A stretch of DNA of 64,000 nucleotides, from positions 1 to 64,000 of the forward strand of contig JAMKCH010007242.1 in the NCBI GenBank assembly GCA_023653785.1, read 5' to 3'. The position numbers and the translations under genes are program-made. This document shows, in pieces, positions 1 through 9,863 of this stretch. The notes under the pieces were generated by a model. That model was not told the origin of the DNA. It saw only the letters and a program-made list of their open reading frames with translations, and ran no database searches. Source of the stretch: Ophioderma brevispina. Taxonomy: Eukaryota > Echinodermata > Ophiuroidea > Amphilepidida > Ophiodermatidae. Position 1 is the stretch's first letter; each line of letters opens with the position of its first letter.

Positions 1-804
1 AGTATGGACCCTCTATATCAATGCTAGGTAGGTAGTACTCTCAAATTGTGGTGTCACATTTTCAATATGGGCCAATTTAAGTTTACACAGGGGTCAAACT
101 TTTAAAATTCTCCAGTCATGTTGAAATGTATGCCACATTGTCCGTCTAGTCATAAGGATTCCAAAAATGTATGGTTTGTACCTTCTATGACCATTGGTTT
201 GGAAGTTATAGGGTAAAATGGCTAAAATGGTAAAAGAGGTCAATTTCTATTTGTACGGGGTCAAAAACAGAAGTTGCTCCAATTTTGTTGAAAAATTAAA
301 GAAGTTGTTCATCTAGCTTAATGCGTCAAAATAAGGAATAGTTTATACCATCTGCAGTGTATAGTTATCATGTTATGCGACAAAATAGGTCATAGGGCAA
401 CATAATCCTATTGGCTTGACCTTCTTTGACCCTTATCTCCGTAAGTAAACATTATATATAATTAAAACTATACTTTTTGGGAGTCCTCTTACCTCAGGTA
501 ATAATTTGCAAGTATTAAAAATATAATCGGATTAACTTTTAATGTTGACCCCTGTACAAATTGAGATTGACCTTTTTTACCCTTTTAGTCAATTTTACCC
601 TAGAACTCCAAAACTAATGGTTGTAGGTGCTACAAACTATACATTTTTGGAATCCTTATGATTAGATGACATGGCATACATTTCAACATGATTGACATTT
701 TAAAAGTTTGACCCCTGTGTAAACTTAATTTGGCCCCTATTGAAAAAGTGATACCATAATTTGAGAGTACTACCTACCTAGCATCGATGTAGAGGGTCCA
801 TACT
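1..804. mobile_element. Foldback (long inverted-repeat) transposon, non-autonomous
   Basis: The first and last roughly 260 bases are inverted copies of each other. The left end AGTATGGACCCTCTA matches the reverse complement of the right end exactly, and the match continues with scattered mismatches through the GGGTCAA and CATTTTTGGAAT blocks. The middle (about 270-540) is less paired. No open frame of note lies inside. The element reaches base 1, so its left target duplication cannot be seen. A diverged relative lies at about 56.4-57.3 kb. Superfamily unknown. Confidence 0.85.
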
Positions 805-1050
805 AACTACCAAAGGTGTCAAACCTTTTCTGTAGTGGGAGGTAAATGAATTCCTTAAATAAGGCCCCTATGATATTCTGCTCCTGCTCCATTTGAGTTT
901 GTTGACCCAGAGAGGAATCCAAAAGTGATAATATAAGGTACCATACCAAAGCCATCCGGATACACGCCATGTTACAATAGAGACAGAGAGAGAAAGCTAA
1001 TTCGAAACTTCGATTTTTAAACAAGTAAATGTTACCACTTATAGTTGCAA
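805..1050. repeat. Dispersed repeat, left part, interrupted by the next element
   Basis: Bases about 895-1050 match 25,668-25,821 (shared blocks GACCCAGAGAG, AAGGTACCA, GAGACAGAGAG, AAACTTCGATTTTTAAACAA). The match resumes at 2454 after the inserted element. No protein-coding potential is recognised; the short minus-strand frame here runs through the insertion boundary and is not a gene. Confidence 0.7.
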
Positions 1051-1054
1051 TTAA

Positions 1055-2453
1055 AATGATAAGCAGCGATTTGCTAATCCGAAACATCGAGAAAAATCAT
1101 CGAAATTCATATTTTTGTCTCTAGCATGGATATGCAAACATAATCTGCAAGTGGTTGCTTGAAATCCGTGCATTAAAGACAAGACAGTCCTTTTTATCCG
1201 ATTCTTTAATTTCTAAACGTGCGTATCAAAATTCCGACCTGAGATCAAAAAGCCTTTCTCGGTGAATATCCCAGATTTTAAGCGTGATATTGTGCACCAT
1301 GATCAATATAGTTTGACCTCAATCACCAACATTATTGATCTTTGTTTATTCAGTGCTAATGTAAACCACTGACCTCTACAATACTCTAGGAGATAAGTGG
1401 GTTTAATCAAAATTGTTGGTGCAGAAGGTTTGAGTGGCTTATTTTATGTAAAATGGGGCGTAGATTAAAAAAAAGCAGTATTATTGACCGTACCCAAGAC
1501 ATTTTTGTGATATTGGCCATTTTTGACTAAAAATCATATAAAATTCATATTTTTACTTTTGGGTGTTTTGACTAGCGCAATGTATGTAAAAAGGGTCACT
1601 GATCATAATAAAAGCAGTCTTATTGGCTGTTTGTGAGATTTTTAGGTGATTTTCATCCTTTTTGGCCCCAAAATAGCTTATTTTGATCAAAAATCATATT
1701 TTTACTTTTGGGTGCTCTGACAAACGAATCTAATGTTTTTTTTTTTTTTTTTTTTTTAAAAAAAATCTCACAAACAGTCAAAAATTTTGATTAAACCCAC
1801 TTATCTCCTAGAGTAACATGGGGTCCGTTAGCGAACCTCATGCGTAACCCTACGTGTATACTAACTCCTATGTCCTACATAATAGACCTTTTCATACCAT
1901 TTACACAGTACTTTGGATAAGTTGATCCACTCAGGCATGACATAGTATGCACGTAGATTTACGACTGAGTTTCGCGGACGAACCCATGGATAGCGGGCTG
2001 CCGCAAAGTTCAATAGGTGCCGATTGTAACCACGGGAAGTTGCATTTTGCCCTTCTTAAAATTGCTTCACCTTATTGTATAACAATAGAACATCTGTGTG
2101 GAATATGTGCACCAGCAGGTGTATGCATTATTTCCCGCCACATTGAGAAGGGCAAAAAACAACTTCCTGTTGTTTCAATCAGCGACTCAGAACCGCTATC
2201 CATGTGTAGAGGTCAGTGGTGTAAACCACAATCAGCTGTTTAGTGTATATTTTGAGACGTCATCGCTGTATGTCTAGTTGCGGGAGACGGTATGACAAAT
2301 TTCCTCAAATGCGTCATTTTTTCACTATTTGGTGGTTTGTTTCGACATTAAAGCAGTTAAATATTGAAGTCTAACACTTATACCTGATTTATAAGTTAAA
2401 GCAAATGCATTTCCACATTTTTCGATTCTCGTGCATTATCGCTGCTAATCCCT
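1055..2453. mobile_element. TTAA-flanked DNA transposon (piggyBac-type target), non-autonomous
   Basis: TTAA stands at 1051-1054 and again at 2454-2457. Next to it the ends are inverted: left AATGATAAGCAGCGAT, right (reverse complement) AGGGATTAGCAGCGAT. Sequence flanking both sides is continuous at 25.8 kb, where a single TTAA (25,822-25,825) is followed directly by GCTAGCAGATCTATTAG. This is a paralogous empty site. TTAA duplication is typical of piggyBac, but no transposase is present, so the superfamily is inference. A second, nested inverted repeat lies at 1382-1815. Confidence 0.75.
1382..1815. mobile_element. Nested foldback element with TA ends
   Basis: TACTCTAGGAGATAAGTGGG at the left is the inverted copy of the right end, and pairing continues through TTTAATCAAAATT. 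A T-run followed by an A-run (about 1736-1765) sits inside. Both ends fall on TA, which fits a Tc1/mariner-type target, but no empty copy is available to prove it. Confidence 0.6.
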
Positions 2454-2457
2454 TTAA

Positions 2458-3905
2458 GCTAGCGGATCTATTAGCGATAAAGTATCTGATAAAAAGCAAT
2501 GACATTGTATCTCTTCAAGCGGCAGCAGGCATACCGCAACCTCTTCGTTAATAAACTGCACAAGGCAACTTTGCGTGCAAGCTCGTTCAATACGAGATTG
2601 ATCAGTGATGCATGACGTCTGCTACCGAGTCTCATCTTTGGCCCCAAGTTTCTAAATCACGATAGACATTTATCGCTGTAAATACAAGCGAGCACGAGTT
2701 CCACTGCAATTTTGAATTTTCCGCGCAAAGTCATGTTCATAATTTGCTAGTTCCTGACTGTATTACTAACTTTAAATAGTTATAAATGGTGTCTAAAATG
2801 AGATAAAGTTCCAAGCCAGTTGTAGTATAAAGCAAATTTCTGATAAAAAATAGTGAAAGGAAATATAAACAATTTTCGCTCCGACATATAGCTGGAAATC
2901 AACGCATCGCAACCACGCTGTATTGTTAACAACATTGAACTCCATATGAACCCGCGGGGCTTTGCATGGTGCATAACTCCATTCACACCACACTGTTGAT
3001 TTGCATCCAGAGTCGCCCCGTAAATAGTCATTATGTATCGAAATCCCGACCGCCCTGTTAACACGCACGTCTAACTGTCCCATTTTCTCGGCATTCATTA
3101 CCGTATAACCTTTACAATACTCTTATAGTGCCGTTTTGAGTAAGGAACTTGATTAAAAATGCTAGTTCCTGCCTCCCTGCCGTATTACCCCAAGTTTCAA
3201 TGTTAATTTGTTATAGTTTTGAAAGCCAATATCGCTCCGGTTCAATGATAGAGTCTCCGCCTGATAAACTTGTCGCTAAGTGAACATTTCAAAAGTTTTT
3301 TTGAAAGAGTAATCGTCACTTAATATTTTTAACACAACATAATCTCGCATTTGGATCAAATTTGAAATTTATTTTTTCTGATTTGAAGGATATCAACAAG
3401 AATGGGTTCTTGTCTTTAGACTAAGTGCAGATGGGTACATTTTTGGTACAAGTTTTGTAATTCAACAGAGAATAACGTACAGTGGTTTTTTAGTCACTGA
3501 GTGGCAATCGTAAATATAATTCAAAATCCACGTTGCCTGGTGAATACGGCGAAACGTAAAATAAAGGGCCGTTCAGACCTCTTCTGCGGCCTGCCTGGCA
3601 GACAATGTCCTTGAATAAAAAGTGCAATAGCATGCAAAAGTGATAAAAGCTATGGAACGCCTTATGGTTGAATAAAAAATAGAGATCTTCTCTCTCTGTA
3701 ACATAAACGCATTTTGGTAATAAAATCAAACCTGCAAAATATGCAAAAACTAAAAAGTAAAATAAAAAGTTTAGGGGGTACTATCGGGAAATGAACTTTT
3801 TGTACACAAAGTCAGTGGAAGTTTTGGTCAAAATTTCCAAACACTAATTTCAAGGCATAAAAAGAAAACAAAAGTAGATGTCCAATGATATTATCTGACT
3901 TTGGA
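2458..3905. other. Unassigned non-coding stretch
   Basis: Bases 2458-2505 complete the dispersed repeat that also lies at 25,826-25,872. The rest is AT-rich DNA with short frames only. Two overlapping minus-strand frames of about 95-100 codons (2780-3098) show no recognisable motif. No exon, RNA gene or transposon end is supported. Confidence 0.5.
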
Positions 3906-4043
3906 ATAAAATTGGATTGATTGAGCCCATATTTATTGGTCGAGCTATGATTTGCAAAAATATTGGGCAAGACGAAGTCGAGCCCAATATTTTAAAACTC
4001 ATAGCGAGAGCAATAAATATTGGGCGTAATCATCCAATTTTAT
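3906..4043. mobile_element. Small foldback MITE
   Basis: A 138-bp near-palindrome: ATAAAATTGGATTGATT and CCCATATTTATTG at the left pair with CAATAAATATTGGG and AATCATCCAATTTTAT at the right. The hairpin loop is around CAAGACGAAGTCGAG. Family unknown. Confidence 0.7.
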
Positions 4044-4047
4044 CATT

Positions 4048-4086
4048 ATTATGTGAAAACATTATGTGAAAACATCATGTGAAAAC
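4048..4086 (+). repeat. 13-bp tandem repeat, three units
   Basis: ATTATGTGAAAAC occurs twice, followed by ATCATGTGAAAAC, directly after the foldback MITE. Confidence 0.85.
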
Positions 4087-4829
4087 ATGGATTTTACAAA
4101 ATTGAAGTTCATGGTTGAGAGAAATAGTAAACAAATGTTTCAAAAGTGACGAAGGGAGTGTAGCTCTAAAACGAATACCTGGGGTATTGCCTGGAATATC
4201 CCACCAGGCACCCCAAATTTATACCTTATGGAACTGAACAGTTGGTATTAGAAGATTAAATGCTATTCGTTACATTCAACTCCCGGATCCAACTATTGAA
4301 ATCTTACAATATTAATCATCCTATATGTGCACATTAGTCAATATTTCCATCATGGGTCAGTGAGTAAATTATAATGGATGGGAATATTTATATTGTTCAG
4401 CCTGCTGGGACAGCTGGTCCTTTTATACCATGTAGGATACCAGCTTTTTTGAAATCTTATGTAATAGCAACTATCAATATCCATTAAGACATTTGTATGG
4501 GGGGGTCAATAAGTAAATGTCCATACCTGATGAATATTTGTATTGTTTGAATTGAATGACCACAGGAAGGATTAGATCATCTTTGTGTTATTTTTTTAAA
4601 ATTAATTTACAAAATAAATATCACAAATCTGGGAAATATTACCTGTATCCCAAGTGTATTTGGGTGTTTTCAGAGTCTTGGAAAACTTCAGTTTCAACAT
4701 TTAGCATTTTTTCTTGTTGTTTTTCGATGCTATATTAGTTTCCATGACTTTTCAATGACACGAATCTGTGCGTTTCATATATATACACCGTGTAATTGCT
4801 GATCTGAGATTTTTTTATATATTCCACAC
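4087..4829. other. Unassigned non-coding stretch
   Basis: AT-rich, with only short open frames and nothing recognisable. The T-rich tracts near 4590-4720 give a spurious 60-codon frame. Confidence 0.4.
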
Positions 4830-5700
4830 CATTTACGTGTCGTCTTGGCACACAGCGCCGCCCATTGTTAAATTACGGTCCGAAAGTAATTTGAGCCACG
4901 CGACCTTGGCAAATCTTCACTGCGCTAGGGAGTTCACAAGTTTTCGACGGTAACATGCCCCAGTGGCGGTAGACGTTTCATATAGAAGTCCCATTGATGC
5001 AAATGAGGTATTGCTATTCATTCCGTCAAGCGCTACTGCACAACACCATACAGCGCATGGCGGAATCAATTGTAATACCTCATTATCATCAATGGGACTT
5101 CTATATGAAACGTCTACCCAAGTGGCTGACACGTACACAAAAACTTGTTAACATATTCAGACCCGGTCAAATAGATTTGATTTGGATTTTTTGTACACTG
5201 GGTATTGCGCAAAATACTTGGCCTATCGTAATGATTTACGCACCAAAATATTCCTAACTAAATTGTCTAGTTAGCTGACTAGTTTATAATATAGGTTTAT
5301 ATTTGGAAAAAGACGAAAAAACGTGAAAATACGTGAAAAATTCTTACCTTATTAGCTGGCTCAATTCTCGATTGCTCCTGGCAAGTCATGCCACACGCCA
5401 TGCATGCTTACAAAAACTAGTGAGCTAATTGGTCTTTTTTGTCAGGAACCCATTTCTAACATCATATCGACCACCTGATTCGTCGTTTTCGCGATATCCA
5501 ATGTACCGCGAAACCGTTTTTTCATTCCTTGTTCAGCTAATCGCAGAGCCTTTAACACAGGGTCTGGCTGCTAGGGAGTCCATGACGTAGCGCATGTCTA
5601 AGAATAGCCGGCCAATTAGCGATGCGGAAACGGAATTGGTGGCGCTGTGTCCCAGCAGTACAGATTCTATGAGAGCGTAAATGGTGTGATTGCTGAGTTA
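4830..5700. repeat. Dispersed repeat, inverted relative to 54.1-54.8 kb
   Basis: Read on the minus strand, this block matches 54,115-54,800. Shared anchors include CACAGCGCCGCCCATTGTT, ATTTTGGTGCGTAAATC, GACAATTTAGTTAGGAATAT and GTTAAAGGCTCTGCGATTAG. Members of the same family continue at 23.86-24.36 kb and 54.8-55.2 kb. The copy here carries an extra 151-bp palindrome (next entry) that is missing in the 54.7-kb copy. Confidence 0.75.
4968..5120. mobile_element. Hairpin MITE of about 151 bp
   Basis: GGTAGACGTTTCATATAGAA at the left is repeated perfectly in inverse orientation at the right, and pairing continues through GTCCCATTGATG. The flanks AGTGGC (4962-4967) and AGTGGC (5121-5126) are a possible 6-bp target duplication. 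The related repeat at 54.7 kb lacks this insert. It contains no gene. Confidence 0.75.
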
Positions 5701-5849
5701 TAAATTGTTGAATATTACAATTTAAATATAAAACATTATTATTGCCATCGATTCCCTTTAAAATGCTTTATAAAGGCAATTGTGAATATCTGTTAGGAAA
5801 ATAATATAATTGTTTTAAAGCTGAAAGTGGTCAATATTTTAGACGTCTT

Positions 5850-6175
5850 TGAACGTAAACAGAACGTTATAAATTCTTCACCACTCTAGCTGTGGGAACA
5901 GATCGTATCGACTGTCGTTGAACATGCGTTGAATTTGCAGGTAAAACATGGAGCCAAAATGCTATTAAACGCCATAAGACTGTCTACTCCGGTCGTCAGA
6001 TCCTTTGCCGGTACTTGGCTTAGCCTTTATCGTCGGTCCTCGTTTCGCTGTGTCACTTTGCGGCGCACAAAAATCTTAGTTTCAACGGTTACTATTCCAG
6101 TCTCATGCTATCACTTCAGGTAAAAATACGGCGGATGTTGTTCCAATTTACATGGCGGGACTGGCGCGCGGCCTA
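5850..6175. promoter_or_regulatory. CpG-richer patch, possible promoter/first-exon region
   Basis: By eye CpG is clearly denser here than in the flanking AT-rich DNA (for example ATCGTCGGTCC, GCGGCGC, GGCGCGCGGCC). No TATA box or initiator can be assigned. It overlaps the candidate first exon below. Confidence 0.3.
5959..6119 (+). CDS. Candidate first coding exon with mitochondrial-type leader (partial gene)
   Basis: The frame starts at ATG 5959 and is open for 53 codons to a good donor (TTCAG before GTAAAA at 6120). The encoded leader begins MLLNAIRLSTPVVRSFAG and is rich in Arg, Ser, Thr and Leu, with no Asp or Glu visible throughout, as in mitochondrial targeting presequences. The surrounding DNA is CpG-richer than its neighbours. 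I cannot find the next exon, so the mature protein is unknown. A second CAG/GTAAAA donor lies just upstream at 5940/5941. This could be a chance open frame. Confidence 0.3.
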
Positions 6176-8180
6176 TGGGAATCATCACCAATTTTATTTT
6201 TAGTAAATCACCTTAGAAAAATACCAATTTGACTTTTAGTGAATCTCCCTACTGCTGAATGAAAAACAATTTAAGAAACAACGTGAGTTAAAAATAGTGT
6301 AGGCTGCTATGTCATAAATACAACCGTCGTGTTTATTTATGTTAAAAGCAAAATTCCACTTGATTCTTTGTCTTTTGGGTGAAACCTATTGGAAAAAAAA
6401 TATCTTGGAATTTTTTTTAGAATTTTTTTAGAATGTCAAATCAAAGATGGCCGCCAAAATACATAAATTCCATTATAATTGGTTGTCTGAACGCATATGA
6501 GGTCCAAATTGACGACAATACCCATATTTTCAATACCAAAGAGTTTTAAAACAGCTAAATTCAATATGGCAGTCACATTAAAACAAATAAAATAAAACTT
6601 ACCGTGTCCTTGATATCCACAGATGGAGTCCAAAATGGCCGCCAAAAAAGCTATGTTAGAATATAAACGCCTTGCATCAACACTAATCAAGATGAGACTA
6701 GGATTCAAATTCATGGTGTAGGAACACCATCTTTCCATCAAATCCAGTGGGGCCCAATATGTTATACATTAACAGCTAAAAAATGGTAATTTGACAAACT
6801 ACTACCTGAATCATAATCGGATGGGGCAGCTAAACATATATAGTTAATACGTGAAGACAGAGAACAAATTCAATCTTTTGCTAACATGCTTTGAATTCCC
6901 AGATGCGGCCACCGTAAGTACTGAAATAGCAAAATATGTAAATGATTTTTCACATTATATCCATGTAATAATCATATTTTTATTAAATAATAACAATTCG
7001 ATGCTTCTTTGGACCGAAAGGAACTCATATTTACCATTTTAAGTGTAAAAAACATACTTCAAAATTAAGATGGCGGCTAATTTGGCTACTATAAGCACAA
7101 TCAATAGCAAAGAATTGGGAATACTTCATCTACATTGGTTATACGCATTTGGAAATTGAATATATAAAAATACAAATGGATAGACATAACTAAGGTTATT
7201 AACCACTAACATGGCGCGTAAGGCAGTAAGGACCAAAATCTTGGGTGGACTTTCTATGCGAAAAAAGTGTTTAAAAATGTCTGAAACACTGCCCCCATCT
7301 AGTATATTAAGAAAGTGATGAATTTCATGATTGACATGTTGGACTGGTATGTTTTCTCAAAATAAGGGCATTGGACCAGTGAATTTGACGGGGAAATTTA
7401 ATCGGCGACTCTAAAGAGAATCTTGGGTTGCCGGTTTCTGACATCGGGAAAGTTTGGGATTCGCAACTAAAATTTTTCTGGTCATCATATGTTCAAAAAT
7501 TTGGTTATTTGGTGATTTCGGCTTTTACTTTGGGGTGATGTTTTGTATTTCCCTCTGTTAGGTTTTAAATGTGAAGAAACATGCTAAGTTGCCATTTTCC
7601 CATAGACTACTGTGTATACGTGAGTTAGTGGTGTGTTGTAACCTATAGAGACCGCCAGTGATATGATGTCGTAAGTTTTTTGACCTTTCAACCTCAGTCT
7701 TTTAATTGAATCTATGAAGTAAGTGTGCACTGAAAAAAATGTGGATTTTATCATTTTAGCGGTACACATGCTGGTGCCATGGGACTATTTCTTAGGATAG
7801 GTGAGCTCATGGTAGTATATTTTGCATGGCATTTGGTTTGTGCCACCAACATCCGACGAATTCGGCAGCCTCAACGGAATTAAACTGTATGGACTGTGTG
7901 GGGGTGGCAGAATACTAAATCAATCCGGAGCAGTGCATCGGAATGGCCCACCCCCCAGACCAGATTATTTTAGATTTTTTTACTGATAAGTGAACTAGAA
8001 GAGTGGAGTAGGCGCCTACCCTTAAAAACTAGCAAAAGCTATCTGTCTCGACCAAAATACGAATGATTAAACTAGTAAAAGATAGCTTGCTTTTGCTTGT
8101 CCAGACCGTGGGTGGGGGTGGGGGCACTCACATTGTTGAGGTGATGCACATGTAATGCTGTTAGGACCCCGGTCCGTTTT
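6176..8180. repeat. Repeat-rich stretch with recurrent ATGGCGGC-type motifs
   Basis: Short motifs AAGATGGCGGC or GCCGCCAT recur in both orientations (about 6447, 6632, 7069), spaced by AT-rich filler. This looks like old dispersed repeat rather than a gene. The minus-strand frame of 101 codons at 6436-6741 runs straight through these motifs and shows no domain. Confidence 0.4.
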
Positions 8181-8186
8181 AAGCAT

Positions 8187-8420
8187 CATCGTCACCCAAA
8201 AGATATCATATTTTTGACAATTTTTCCACTGTCACCCAAAGACCGCTATTTTGGGGAACATTTTCCCACAAAGACACCTCCTTTTTTAGAAAATTTGGCC
8301 AAAATCTCACCAAGGACCCCATGTTTTAAAACATTTAGCAAATTTGTGCCCTAAATAACCCCTATTTATGGGCAATTTGGCTGTCTCGCACCCAAATACC
8401 ACATATTTGTGCCATCCATT
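8187..8420. repeat. Degenerate tandem repeat, unit near 40 bp
   Basis: Successive segments share the form CACCCAAAgACC-CTATTTT...AATTTtGcC, for example TCACCCAAAAGATATCAT, TCACCCAAAGACCGCTA, CACCAAGGACCCCATG, CTAAATAACCCCTATTT and CACCCAAATACCACAT. Units are strongly diverged. No coding potential. Confidence 0.6.
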
Positions 8421-9508
8421 TCTTGTGGGCACCCCCCCCGGGATTAATTGCTGACTCGCTACTAGCTGGGCACATCCTGGTTACCACTGCCTGGCTGCAA
8501 AAGCCATGTTTTCTTCCAAAAAAGTACATTGACCCCGGTATCTAGATCAAGATTAAGCTTTGTGCTTGTATATTCAGATTTCTTGTCAATGAGGGCTCCC
8601 TTCATCAGGATATCCTATAAAGTCTATGTAGTTAAATGACAAAAGGACCGTTCAGACTGTTTTCCTGAAAAATTTTATCCATATTTTATTTACATTTAAT
8701 GCATATTGCCACCATCCTGGATTTGAAGCATGTTAAACATTTATAATAAAAAAATTATATAGAGTTGCTTCATGAATAGTTTTATTAGAATTTCCTAGCG
8801 TGCATAATATAAGATATATGCATATAATGAAAAATCACCAGTTTGGGCTATTGATAGTGATTACAATGACCATATTAGCCGCCATCTTGGATTTGGATTA
8901 TGTTACCAAAGCACAAATAATATGAATGCCTTGTTTTCATAAGTATACAGATGTTTATTTAGGTTTTTATTACAATATAATAACATGGATCGATCACATA
9001 TCTACATGAGAAATATACACGATTATAGAGTCAGTTCTTACGGTTTCATTTGTATTTCCATTCAAATTTTCCAAATGAGCTATTGTGTTGGTATTTGATA
9101 CTGTAGTATCCAACATCAGTATTATTATGTACTGTCGGATCAATATTGATGCAATCCATGTGTTTATTTATCATCACCTTATTGCAATATTTAGCAAACG
9201 CAATCTAGTAAACTCAAGAACAGACACTATGAGCTAGTAAAATCTCAATTCCTTTGGCAGAGTTCAGTAGCTTTCATTCACCAATGTATTTAGAATATAC
9301 ACCCCCTGGTTTTTGGGGATGATATATGATACCAAAATCACACAAGGTCAGTTCATGTCATTGTGTGTGTACAAGTACAACCCACTGAACTGTGTCCTTG
9401 GTGGATGAACATATTGTAACTCATAGTGAGAAGATGGGAAATCGGCAGTTGTAAATTTTAGTAATCATATTTGAGGAATGCTGATTGAAAACCAAATACA
9501 AACTAAAC
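8421..9508. other. Unassigned, repeat-like stretch
   Basis: Contains further GCCACCATCCTGGATTTG and GCCGCCATCTTGGATTTGG motifs (about 8708 and 8880) embedded in AT-rich DNA, then sequence with no recognisable feature up to the tRNA-like locus. Confidence 0.4.
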
Positions 9509-9660
9509 GTGAATAAAGAATTGGCTGAAGCGGGATTCGAACCGGCGATCTCTGGATTGCGAGACCAGTGCTCTACCAACTGTTCTATTCAGCCTTTGTG
9601 TTGGTGGTTGACCACTAAAAGCCAACATCTTTACTTTAATTCAGCCAATTCTTTACTCAC
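9509..9660. repeat. Inverted repeat enclosing the tRNA-like sequence
   Basis: GTGAATAAAGAATTGGCTGAA at the left and TTCAGCCAATTCTTTACTCAC at the right are reverse complements with one mismatch. The inner part of the left arm doubles as the tRNA-like acceptor strand. Confidence 0.7.
9523..9594 (-). tRNA. tRNA-like sequence, probably a tRNA pseudogene or SINE head
   Basis: Read on the minus strand, 72 bases fit the cloverleaf lengths exactly. The acceptor GGCTGAA/TTCAGCC is perfect, followed by a D arm with loop AGTTGGTA, an anticodon loop CTCGCAA, a 5-base variable loop and a T loop TTCGAAT. The anticodon position reads CGC. Defects are two mismatches in the D stem (GAAC/GAGC), one in the anticodon stem and one in the T stem. 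The body resembles Thr-type tRNAs as much as Ala. A 21-bp inverted repeat flanks it (9509-9529 and 9640-9660). No intron. Confidence 0.5.
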
Positions 9661-9720
9661 GGACAAAAACTTCAATATTCGAAATACAAGTATACACCTC
9701 GTGCATGAAATCTTAAAAGT

Positions 9721-9863
9721 GATATAGTCCCCTGGAGCCATAGTCCGAACTCCATAGACGTCAGCTGAATAAGCTTGAAACTAATATTGAGAGAAGAGCT
9801 GGCTGAAATGAATGCCCAATTCTTCGCCGTTGGAGGTGGACTTTGAGTCCGGGGGACTATATC
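9721..9863. mobile_element. Small foldback MITE
   Basis: GATATAGTCCCC at the left pairs with GGGGACTATATC at the right, and pairing extends loosely inward (AGTCCGAACTCC with GGACTTTGAGTCC). Length about 143 bp. Family unknown. Confidence 0.6.

Noticed and set aside
1947..2243. 98-codon plus-strand frame
   Set aside because: Lies inside the TTAA transposon and shows no recognisable domain; part of it is an internal inverted repeat.
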